The notes under the pieces were generated by a model, which saw only the letters and a list, made by a program, of their open reading frames with translations, was not told the origin of the DNA and ran no database searches. Positions 1 to 11,500 of a DNA stretch of 64,000 nt are shown piece by piece. Origin of the DNA: Adiantum capillus-veneris (lineage: Eukaryota; Streptophyta; Polypodiopsida; Polypodiales; Pteridaceae); assembly GCA_014529385.2 (NCBI GenBank), contig CM043943.1:155467092-155531091 (forward strand), written 5' to 3'. Made by a program: the position numbers and the translations under genes. Numbering within the stretch: position 1 is the first letter of the stretch; each line of letters starts with the position of its first letter.

Positions 1-175
1 AGATGATTGCTAGAAAGAATCGACATTATTCACCTCATCTCTTCCTTGATAAACCTCACTCTCAGTTCTACATGTATTAATATTTCTCTTCTTTCAGGAA
101 TAATTATGCCAGCTACATTGATGGCCATCCCATTTCTCTCTCAATGCTTATTATCGTTCAAGTGCTTGACTTGCT

Positions 176-201
176 TGTGTGTGTGTGTATGTGTGTGTGT
201 T
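176..201. repeat. (TG)n microsatellite
   Basis: A nearly pure TG dinucleotide run with one A interruption. It lies in the unannotated flank of PMS1. Confidence 0.85.
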
Positions 202-960
202 CTAGGCAACATAATATTTGGTTTGCAATGTAGTATGCACTTGCATACAAAGAGACAACACTGTTCATTCTCACAAATGCTTGAGGCATCCTGGGACACT
301 CGGCACCCTATGGTTTGCCTTGCTTAAGATGATAGGTACAACCCTCATAACATCCTCCATTTGCAATCATTGAAGCCATTCAAGGGTCTCACTAGGACAC
401 TAGGAGCCCTAGAATCTCATATGTTTTTTTATTGCCATCATAAATGCCAAATTTTCAATTTCATACGTTCTTTTATTGTCATCATATATGCCAATTTTTT
501 TATTTTTGGAAACTCTAAACAAACAATTGATAACCTGCAACATTGTACCCTTTTGCTGATAGCATTGAACCCTCCTCTCTAAAGCCACAAAGTTTTGCAC
601 AGGCAAGCCTCGTGATCTACCCTACTTGCTCCTACGCTTATCTTAAAATCTAGTTGTTGCCCTTACATGTGACTAAACTAGGGAGGCACTTTGCAACAAC
701 AAGCCTTGCTCAACCCGTACAAGATTTGATACAGAGTCTTGGGAAATCATACCCAAGAACGATTCAAGCACAAAGCAACGAGGAGTAGGTGTAACCACCT
801 TGATCTCTTCAACTATAGAAGGGGCCAAATGTGTTGGGGTTAAAGCCGATACCCTAGACGATGTCCAACCGCCCAATGACTACATTGACTTACCCTTATT
901 CTTTATATACATAGAAGAATATTTATTCTTAGGAGCGAGGGCTTCTTGCCAATCTACTCC

Positions 961-962
<2 letters not shown>

Positions 963-993
<31 letters not shown>
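963..993. repeat. (CT)n microsatellite
   Basis: A pure CT run of about 30 bp followed by a C-rich tail. Similar GA/CT runs recur inside several LTRs further right, but no LTR could be delimited here. Confidence 0.85.
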
Positions 994-995
<2 letters not shown>

Positions 996-2435
996 CACCC
1001 CACCCCTCCCCCGCACCCTTCAACTTGATTTACATTTAATGGCTATAATGGCAAAAGGAATCTAGGGATCTTCGCAACAACTCAATCGAAGCAAGACCTC
1101 CAAGGCACTCAAGCAAGAAACCTGTGTGGCTTCAAGAAAGTGTGGAGGCCAACGGTACATCAACTACAAGAACAAGCACCATACAACAAGAATTGGCATG
1201 AAAATGATCAGCCAAAGTGCAATGACTTACAACAACTCTTGCCAAAAACCATCAAATACATGCGTAAGCTCTGTAAGGTATTGGTCCTTGTCTATGGAAT
1301 TGAAGGCCCGCCTTGAAAACATGTTGGTCGGCTGATGAGCCTGTTTCAAGAGTACCAAGTTAATATGGGATGTTGAAAGGGTTTTCCGAAGAGTAAACAA
1401 TTGAAACTAGTAACAAAAATAAATGGCAAGAATGCGTAGGAGACCATAAAAAGAAATGCACAACTATCCTGACCCACGATACTTTGTTATCTGTAAATTT
1501 CCTTTTTTTTTTTGTTTAGCTTACCACCTGTCTGTGTTGAGGTTATAAGTATGCAACTCTTCCATTCTCTCTAATTCATGTTTTCTTTTTCCCTTTTTTC
1601 ATCATGGTGTAGACCTGCTAAAAGAGCTCTTATTCTTCGCTACACAAAAAATTGTGCCCTCACAACATCCTCCATTAAGGTGCATAAAGTGACTATCCAA
1701 TATTCAAACCCACTAAAATGCTCAACAAGGACATTCATCTATGATTAAACGCACAACTTGAATCTGAAATTGAAATGTGTGGTGTGATTTACTTCCATTT
1801 TCGTTTCAAAAAATGTTATGGCATGCAGCTCCTCAAAATAACTGTTGACAAACACAGAAGATCGCCTTATCAATTAGTCAAAGGCCGTATTTTCTAACAA
1901 GGACCAGAAGGTATATAGTGCACTTCCACACTCTCCTGTATTTACCTTCATCTCCAACTAGTGCGAGGAAGTGCATATAGCAGATCTCAATCATATGAGA
2001 GATGCGTGTCCATATACCTAGGGTGCACAATAAATCCATCCACAATAGTGTGAAGAAGATGCTTCCAGTAGAAAAGCAATTACAAACCAACCCGGAGCAT
2101 TTGAGTAGAAATCTGTTATTTTTTGAGATGTAACAAGCATGGCATCAAAAAGAAAATAAATATCTGTTGTTACTCACAGCATATAATTTGAATATCATTG
2201 GTTATTCTAAACAAGCACATCAATCCCAAAATAGAGTGAATTATGCAATATCTAGTTCAAGCTGAGGCTAAAGAGGCAAGGCCAAAAGACTGCATATTAA
2301 GGAGCACAATTACAGCGTTTGACAATTCCTCTGAAAGAGAATGTCCAATTTCACAACAGTGCCACAAAATTCTCTCTTTAAAAGTTCTATGCTCACTAGT
2401 GTACAATGGAGTTTAAGGACATGTATCTGTACATC

Positions 2436-2558
2436 CTAAAGTCCTGCATTTAATCTAGTATACATTTTTAAGTTTGTAAGATCAGCTAAATGTCTCATGG
2501 TAGGTCTGCCATGCGGGCAATTCCATGGAGAGTCCAGCTCAGCAAGATTGCTTAGAAC
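2436..2558 (-). CDS. PMS1 last coding exon
   Basis: This exon encodes the final 40 residues and a TAG stop. It follows a TTTGCAG acceptor. It carries the highly conserved [14 protein letters not shown] block, whose Cys and His bind zinc in the MutL endonuclease domain. The tail after this block (ending NAGL) is short and not acidic, unlike the Asp-rich tail I recall for Arabidopsis PMS1. Confidence 0.95.
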   Translation of the reverse strand, partial: VLSNLAELDSPWNCPHGRPTMRHLADLTNLKMYTRLNAGL

Positions 2559-5500
2559 CTGCAAAGAAAAGCATCAAAATTATGGCAACTTTGCCCAAAT
2601 CATGGAGAAGTGAACATGCAAGATACATAGGTCTGAAAGGTGCAATCTGCCTTGCCTTTTGCATTTCCTTTTTGCTAAGTGGATCTCCTATCATAATCGA
2701 GCTCCGACAAGCTCGTGAAGCTAACATTGCTCGCACTCTTGAAGGGCGTATGAGTGACTTGACACAGGATAGACTGCAACCTTGCGCTTGAGAGCCATCC
2801 TCCTGTTGAAACCCTGCCTGATCATCATAACCACCACCAGAGGTTGGCTCCTCTGCGAGCAAGGAGACCAGCTCCTGCACATCTGCACCATTGCCACAAG
2901 CTTAAATTTGACCCTTCCATGTGATTGCATTATTCAAGCGCTCAACTTTGATGAGCACACCCAACATTTCAATATTTGGAGTGCAATGCACTCATGCACA
3001 CCATTGCCTTTCTTTGGTCACTCAACCCTCAGACTCATGAAATAGCAGACATATCAACCTATTTTGAGTTAGTTGTTCTTTTTCTGACAGAAGGTTTATA
3101 TTGTCAATTTTTGTCAGTCGAAAAATTATACATGCTACAATCATACATTCAAAATGCTCCCTACGACGCTTGACACCTGGAAGACACCAAGGATAACAAA
3201 AATTGCATATGGGAATATTTTTGGTGTCAAACTTCTGATACATGAGAGACTGCTAATCCATGACCTGATAAGCATGAAGTGCAGAAAACAGCTGGTGATC
3301 TTCATTATACCACTTCTCCCAGGCACTATCACATAGAAAAACTTTAAAAGATATCACCGTTGATCACAAACACATGCCTTTAGGTGGAGCTTCAAAAAGC
3401 AGCTAGGCTTATCAAATGTAGTATCATACCATTGTTGCCAAATGTGACATTCTTGCTGAAAGGAACAGCACTCAAAAACAACCGTCGACCTGGAGGTCCG
3501 TCTCTTTTTTCGATAAAGTCGAAACCATTTTTCCTGGATAAAAGAAAAATAAGATATTGTTCGTTTGGAATCAGGAACACCAAGGTCGTTGGATAAACTA
3601 TACACATTCATAAGCCTAGTGTGCAAACCTTACTTAAGGTGTAGAGAAATTTTCACTTTGGAGTATATATAGCAAGGGAACATAACATAGGCAACATAGA
3701 AAAGTGAGTTGAGTGTGTGAATGTGTGTGTGTGAGGGGTGTGCGGGAAAGCCTCCCCTGCATGCCGTCAGCTTCTGCGCCCTGCCCAAAGCCCTGCACCC
3801 TCTGCCTCTGCGCGCTGTCCAGCATACGACCTGCCCTCGCTGTAGCCTCTGCAGCACTACTCAGTTCCATGCGCAGGCCTCAGCACGGCTCTGTAGCAAT
3901 TCTGCGAGCAGATTTCAGCACAACCCTGCTCAGTTATTCGTGCATAAGTGTCTTCTGCTCTAGCCATCGGGTTCCTTTTTGGCAGAGGTTATCAAGGCAG
4001 TGCTCGATTGCAGATGTATGCCCTTTGTGGTGGATGTATATAGAATTGGGGTTTCTGTACATAGTTTAAAGTAGACAAAAATCAAAGCACAGTTCTTTGC
4101 AGTGTATGTTTCGCTAGGCTTGTTCTTTAGCTGGGGTTTTGCTACTGCATGTCAGAGTTTCCGTGTGTGTTCAAGCGTTCGAAAGCTATGGATAATTCTT
4201 CGGAGGCCGCCTCTGAAATCAAAACCTGTTTGTATTAGGACGCCGAAGAGGCACAAAAGACTTGGAATGGTCAAGCACCTGCTCTCAAGGTGTGTATTCC
4301 TGTACACTTGAGTCGACATGGCCCGGCGTAGTTCCATGCCTAGAGATATTGGCCCCAAAGACTTGGAATGGTCAGGCATCTGCTCTCAAGGTGCGTATTC
4401 CTGTGCACGACCTTACGGACCCAGTTGCGCAGTGTGCCATGAATGCAGTCGTCTTGTTGTTCCCGGGCGAAATGCCTACTGCGCAGGATGTCGGACAAGG
4501 GGTTGATTTTCTTCTCAAACGTCATGCTATCCGTGGCGTTTATTTTGGTGCTCCTGGATTTTATGAAGTCTTATTGACAGATACTGAAGCCAAAAACCTT
4601 TTATTGGAGATGTCTCCCCTCTTTTTTGGTACGTAGACAACTCATGTTCTATCGTGGGCACTCACTAAAGATTATCAAAGTCTTATCGTCACGAATGCCC
4701 GGTGTGGGTGGAAATTGTTGTTTTCTGTAACAAACTTGGACACTCAAAGTCAAAAGATTCACCGTGACACAACAGAGATTCACTTCAAAAACAGTTCACA
4801 ATACACACTTGAGTCGCCACGGCCCGACGTAGTTCCATGCCTAGAGATATTGGCCCCAAAGACTGGCGCCCCTTTCGGGTTTTTTTTTTTATTAATCTGT
4901 GTTCAAAGTACAAAAGAGTGGATAGGTGCTCACTCTCAGACTCTGCGTCCAGATGCTCTAAGAATTGAGGCCCTACCCACTTATTTATTGGTTACAAGGG
5001 ATGCCCAAAAGCAGAGCCCCAAAAGCAGTAAGTGAAAAGCTTCTAAAAATACAGCATTGGCGCCAAAAGCTGCCATTAATTTTCAGCTAGCGCAAAATCA
5101 GGAATTCCCTACACCAGCATAATAGGCGGAAATCCGTATGCTTTGCCACGTCAGCAAGTCAGCACAAAAAGCAGGATTTTCCATACGGTATTGCCGCGTC
5201 AACCTGCCGCCACATTTTACGAGCTTGTACCCTACTGCCAGCCGGTGTGAGTGTGTCCGGGCATGCCACGTCACCAGTTTGTGACATACCCCCCTCTTGA
5301 AAGCATTGTAATCGCCCTCGATTACGCCTACAAAACAGACAAAGGCCATAAACTGTCTTAGCAGACACTAGCTGTTAGTACCGACGCACTAGGAACAACA
5401 CATCTAGCACATATACCAATCGACAGTCACATCACAAGACATCACATGATAAATCACATTCAAAATTTAGTCCAAATCTCAGACCATAATTAATCAGCAA

Positions 5501-8500
5501 CGTATTTAGCAATCGCATCTAAATCCTGTCGAGACCTCACAGGTGTCCGATTAACTAATCCATATTGCAATCATGTCTATAGAGATTTATGAGACCGAAA
5601 TGCTGCAGTCATTTCGTCTATCAGTTCCTGCACCTAAACAAGTTAAGTACAAATCAATCAGTATCATTTTCATTATCGGGAATTCCACTGCATAAAGTCA
5701 TACAGCAGAATACTGTCAGCTCAACAGTATCCCTGAAACCCAAAGGGACATCAATGACTCTATATCAAAATATCGGGGCAATTTGTCGACAAAGGAGAAG
5801 AGTGACTCCCCTCTTGTGCAAACCCGCTGCACTAGATTCGTCCATGCTGAAATCGGGGTTCTATCAGAGTAGACTATGCTAAACCAAATGCTTCAAGGTA
5901 AAGTTCCACAATCTGAGGAGTATCTGCTAGGTCCTCCTCCATCCACTTCGCATCCAAAGCGGAATAGTTCTTGAATTTAACCAAGAACCGCCTCATCACT
6001 TTACCTTTTATCTTTCTATCTTAATGTGTCAGTATCTGTTCTGGAACGAGTATCTCCTCACTTTCCTCCACTTCGGGTTGCTCATCTGGCTCCCCATCAT
6101 CGCGCACATCGCCTTTAAAAGGCTTCAAGAGACTCACATAAAAAGCATTGTGAATTCTCCAAGTATTGGGCAGCTTCAGTCTAAAGGAGACATCATTTAT
6201 CTTTTCTTTTATCTGGAAAGGTCCATAGTATCTCATGCTAAGCTTTGGAAAAAGCCGCTCCTTTCCCTTTTTCTTTCTCAAGCGTGCCTTCTCAAAACGT
6301 AAGAGCAATCAATCGTCTCCCTTTAATTTCAAATTGCGACGGTGTTGATCTGCTGCCTTTTTGTGTCTTTCTTGAGATTTCTCTAAAGCCTCCCGGACCT
6401 TGGCAAAAGCAATGTCCAAGTCCCTCGTGTACTGGTCGGCTTCAAAAATCTTATCTTTCGTGCTTAAGAAGGGTGGAACCTTCGGAGCATCTTCAATAAT
6501 CTCAAATGGTGCCTTCCTTCTCAAAGAGTGAATCGTGTTATTGTAGGCAAATTCCACCAAAGGCAAAAACCTTTCCCATTGAGTCTTCTGATCCGAAATG
6601 TAAGACTTCAATAAATCCAGTACGACTGAATTTGCAATCACAGATTGCCTATCTGTCTACGGGTAGAAAGATGACGAGAACAGCAACTGTTTGCCAATGT
6701 TCTCCCAAATAGCCTTCCAAAACAAATTCGTGAATCGGGGATCTCTATCAGAGACAATTGTCTCAAGCATGCCATGTAATATGAATATCTGGACAATGAA
6801 CAGTCTTGCTAAATGATCCGGCTTGACTGTTTTCTTCACTGGAATGAAATGAGCTTGCTTGCTAAATCTATCACTAACAGTCCAGATACCATCGTGGAAC
6901 ACTCTATGTCTTCGGGAGATTAAAAATGAAATACATAGCAATACTTTCCCAGGGGCGGGTGGGAATGGGTAAAGGTTGTAACAATCCCTGTGCTTTATGC
7001 CTGTCAAACTTGACCTTCTGGCATACCAAGCAACTGCGTACAAAATCGTCCACGTCCTTCTTGAGTCTCGGCCAAAAGAAGTATCACTCATGCCGCGGTG
7101 ACCCGTAAATGGTGGACAGTGGCATTCTGTTAGAACCTTTTCTCTCAACGGCTATGTAACGCACAACATCGTTTTCTTCATCAAGTAGCCATCCCGAATG
7201 GAATATACCGCTACTACCTCCTCATTCTGTATTCGATTGAATACATCTGAAAAATCTGGATCTATGGCGTACTGATCGACCGTGTCCTCGAAGCTTCTAT
7301 GATGTATAGCGGAAATAGCCAAGACCAACGGCTTCGGGACAAAGCATCTGCACATGCACAATCTGGAAGTGAAACTGTGACAAGATGTTAGCCCACCGTG
7401 TCTGCTTTTCCAATAGCTGCTTCTGTGATAAGTAGTAGCGCAAACTCTGATGATCAGTGAAGACCGTAAAATCGGCTCCAAGTAGGTAATGTCGCCACTG
7501 AGTAAGAGCATGGATAACCGCCAAAAGCTCTTTCTCATAAATTTGTGTTGTCAATTCCGGCCTTGAAAACAATCGGCTCTCATAGGCAATGACATGGCCT
7601 TCTTGCATTAAGCCGGCACCCAGACTACGACCACAAGCATCACAATATATTTCGCATGACTTTTGCAAATCCGGCAAAGTCAAAATTGGTCTTGTAGTCA
7701 ATTTCTCTTTCAAAGTCTGAAAGGCAGTCACCTCTATGGGTCCCCACAAGAAAGGGACTCCTTTTTGTGTCAAGATATGCAAAGGGGAAGCAACCTCTGC
7801 AAACTTTCTAATGAACCGCCGGTAGTAAGAACATAAACCCAAAGAAGATTCTAACTTCATGGACATTCTTCAAATCAGGCCAATCACAAATAGTCTCTAT
7901 CTTGGCTGGCGGATCCATTTGCACTCCTCCTGCTGAGACAATGTGTCCCAAAAAGTGTATCTCTGGTAGGAAAAATTCACTCTTCTTTGCATTGATCACC
8001 AACTTGTGATCTCGCAATGCCTAAAAGACCTGTAGCAGATGTTCTCTATGTTCTGCCTCATCCTCATAGAAGACTATAATGTCATCAAAGAAAGTGCCAA
8101 TAGAAGATCTGTACTCTCTGAAAATCTTGTCCATCATTCGGTTAAAGGTCGCTGGAGCATTGGTAAGGCCAAAAGGCATCACCAAAAATTCATATAAACC
8201 AAAGCTCGTCCGAAAGGCTGATATCTCCCGGCGCGATTCGGATCTGATGATATCCGCTCTTCAAATCAATCCTGCTGAAACAAGAGGATCCCTGTAATCT
8301 GTCAAGAATATCCTCGGAATAGGAAATCTGTTCTTGATGGTGATTTTATTGAGAGCTCTATAATCAATGCACATTCTCTAATATCCGTCTTTCTTCAAAA
8401 CCAACAACACCTGAGAGCAGTAAGGTGAAGTACTCGGCTGGATAAGACCCTTTTCCAAGAGGTCTTTCACTTGGTTCATAATCTCTTCATTTTGGGCTCG

Positions 8501-11500
8501 GCTCACACGGTAAGGTGGTCGGTTCGGTGGTGTGCTTCCAGGTATCAAATCAATGGTATAATCCTCAGGACGAGCTGGTGGCAACTCGCCTGGCAGGCCC
8601 TCAGAACAGCAATCGACATGAATGTGGAAAAAATCTTGGCATTCTTTATCAAGTTCGGACATATTTGTCTATGTTCATCATTCAACTCTTTCAAAAAGAT
8701 TGAGTAAACAAACAGACTGGATTTCATTAATTTCGAAATAGCCAAAGCCGATACAATAGGGACAGACTCGCTCTTTAGTTTCACATCAAGTACAATGTTT
8801 CGGCCCTTTTCAATAGTCAATGTCGCTTTCTTCGCCCGATAATCGACCACGGGTTACCAAGGGACTCCCAGGAGGACACCACAACCTTCCAAGGGCATTA
8901 TGTAGAAGTCCTCGTGCCCCAAATACCCCTGACAATGCAACCGAAGTTTGCCAATGACAGTGTAATGGCCACGTCCTTGTCGGATGCCGCTAGAACTGCC
9001 TCTGTTTGTGGTCCCATCCGATCGGGTGTAATCTCGAGCCGCGCCGCCAATTTAGGTGAAATGAAGTTGGCCTTGGTTCCTCCATCAAAGAAAATCAGGG
9101 CTTCTTGATCTTTCACTTTGCCTCAAGCTCGGTAAAGTTTTGTACTTTCATCAATCGTGCTTGGGTCAATACCCATGCAATCTGAAACCAGTCTAGCTTT
9201 CATCTTGCCTTTTTGTCCACGTTCCTCAGCTGCTCGCGAACTTTCTGGCCTGTCTTCATTCTGTTCTTGCTATGCCTTTTTAGGGCACTTCGTCGAGATG
9301 TGTCCATGTTCCCCGCATCCAAAGCACTTCCCCTCTTTGATGTAGTTGGCCCTCTCCCGAAGAGTGAGCCGGGGTCATGAATCCTTTTCTTGGGGACTCT
9401 TTTTCTTTCTACTTCCAATATTAGAAGTCTGTTGTGTTCTCTGAGTTAAGATCTCATTAGTGGGGTAAGTTAGATTGCCTGAATGTATGGCAAAACCCCG
9501 TTTCGCATGACCCATCAATTTTTTAATAGAATTTGACTTTTGTTCTAAGCACTGATCTCGGATCTCTATAGGAAGTCCGCAGTAAAACCGCTCAATCTGT
9601 TCTTTAAACGAGATCTTCTTAAATGAAGTAGCTAGTAGAAACGAGCTCCAAAATCTCTTGCAATATGCGTCCAAAGAATCTCCCTTGATCATCCGAAGAT
9701 GATTCCAAGCAAGTCGTATATCTCGTTCGTACTCCCGAGTCAGCTAAGAAGAAGTAAAAAGCCTTTTGAATTTCAACCATTTAACCAGGGCTTCCTTGTT
9801 CAGTAGAAGGAAGGACCACCATGTTTGAGCATTTCCCTTGAAGAAAGAAAGAGGTAGCCCTCCGAATCTTGGAGTGCTCTAAGTAATGCCCTCCAAAGAA
9901 AGCTATGTCAAACTGTTGTATGAAGGCCAAAGCCCTCGAAGCATCTCGAAATCCAGAGAAAGTGTCAAACTTAATTGACTGTCCACCTTCTTTAAATTCT
10001 CTCAAATTTCTTGCTTTTATCTTCAAGGAAGTCATACTGGTTGGCTTTATAGAAATGCTTCTTCTTAACGTAAAACCTGTGATCGTCAGAGTCCGAACTA
10101 TCTGAGGATGAGTCTCTATAGAACTGTCAGAAACTAGGCGAAACTTAGGCTTCTTTGCCTTTTTCTTGCCGTTTCCGAAGCTTTGCTTTTTGCTTTGCTT
10201 TTTCCCTTTCCTGTCTTCTTCGCTCGAGTCAAAAGAGCTAGAAGAATTGTCAGAAGAAGAAGAAGAAGAATTGGATAGTCCTTCAAATCGTACATGCTTC
10301 TTCTGCTTTCTTGCCAATGCAAAAGTAGATTGACGACCCAAATAACATGGGAAGTCAGTTCCTTTCTTTTGCTTTTTGTCATGCTTTTGGGCTTTATTGT
10401 TCGCGTTCAAAAGCCGACTGATCCACGTATCAACCACCTCTTCCAATTCTTGATTTGTAACCATCCTCAGAGCAAGAGGTTTCTTGAGTGCCGGTTTGAT
10501 GGGTGGCTCTGTGGCCTTCTGCCACTGGGTGTACACTTCTTCGAAGAATTGCCGAGTCAAAACATTTTGCAAATTTTGGATCCTTCGCAATGTTACTCAT
10601 CATCTTTGTTGCGTCGTCAACCAATTGTCGATGTTCCATCTCTTCAATCTTTGCCTGAGTAGACCGGGGTGGGCCGTACTCTTCGTGAGAATCTTCTTCG
10701 TGATCTCTTCCCACATCCCCAAATGCAGAAAAAGTCGATTGTTCTCTGTTGGAATCCATAAGTGTCGCGAGAAAAGGATCAGATTTCCCGATAGAAGAGC
10801 AATCGGTCGCGCTCTGATACCACTGTAACAAACTTGGACACCCCAAGTCAAGATTCTACCGCGACACAACAGAGATTCACTTCAAAACAATTCACAATCT
10901 ACACTTGAGTTGACACGACCCGACGTAGTTCCGTGCATAGAGATATTGACCCCAAAGACTAGCGCCCCTTTCGGTATTTCTTTTTGTATTAATCTGTGTT
11001 CAAAGTACAAGAGAGTGGATAGGTGCTCACTCTCAGACTCTGCGTCCAGATGCTTTGAGAAGTGAGGCCCTACCCACTTATTTATTGGTTACAAGGGATG
11101 CCCAAAAGCAAAAAAGTGAAAAGCTTCTAAAATAAAGCATTGGAGCCAAAAGCTGCCCTTAATTTTCAGCTAGTGCAAAATCAGGAATTCCGTACCTCAT
11201 CGTAAAAAGCAGAAATCCGTACGCTCTGCCACGTCAGCAAGTCAGTGCAAAAAGCAAGATTTTCCGTACGGTACAGCCACGTCAGCCTGCCGCCGCGTTT
11301 TACGAGCTTGTACCCTGCTGCCAGTCGGTGTGAGCGTTTGGGCATGCCACGTCACCAATTTGTGACATTTTCCCTTGCATGTGAAGATATTTCCTATCGT
11401 TGTTGGCTGCACAGCTTGGTAAGGTGATTTGTCCCCCGAAATTGGATGCGAACACCAATAGATTTTACATTCTTTGGATTACTGACAAACAAACCCTTGA

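Larger units (their letters stand above)
1..2435. other. 3' flank of PMS1, no gene recognised
   Basis: This stretch lies downstream of the PMS1 stop codon on the minus strand. All open frames are short (about 113 codons at most) and none shows a domain I recognise. It contains a (TG)n run near 176-201 and a (CT)n run near 963-993. The sequence ACATCCTCCATT occurs twice (near 350 and near 1668), each time after a CCCTCA-like word. That could be the edge of an old LTR, but I cannot show it. The PMS1 3' UTR and poly(A) site must lie at the right end of this stretch. I saw no clear AATAAA on the minus strand close to the stop. Confidence 0.5.
4726..11367 (-). mobile_element. A1: Ty3/gypsy chromovirus LTR retrotransposon, 6,642 bp, TSD TTTTC
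   Basis: This structurally complete element is inserted in LINE2 ORF1. LTRs are 4726-5286 (3') and 10824-11367 (5'), beginning TG and ending CA on either strand. The 5-bp duplication TTTTC is at 4721-4725 and 11368-11372. It has a 12-nt iMet primer-binding site at 10811-10822 and a polypurine tract at 5287-5299. The order gag, PR, RT, RNase H, integrase, chromodomain on the minus strand is typical of chromoviruses. The coding region is broken by many stops and frameshifts. The LTRs differ by many substitutions and indels (561 against 544 bp), so the insertion is old and inactive. Joining 4725 to 11373 restores LINE2. Confidence 0.95.

Noticed and set aside
1126-1335. Small open frames in 1-2435 as genes
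   Set aside because: Lengths are those expected by chance in AT-rich DNA, with no motif or splice structure.
2525-2791. Plus-strand open frames over 2525-3045 as a gene
   Set aside because: They are antisense shadows of the PMS1 exons, whose minus-strand translation matches conserved MutL blocks.
3713-4069. Cys/Ser-rich frames at 3713-4069 as a small secreted protein gene
   Set aside because: They start in a TG/GTG microsatellite-like stretch, overlap each other in two frames and lie inside a PMS1 intron. No signal peptide pattern or homologue was recognised.
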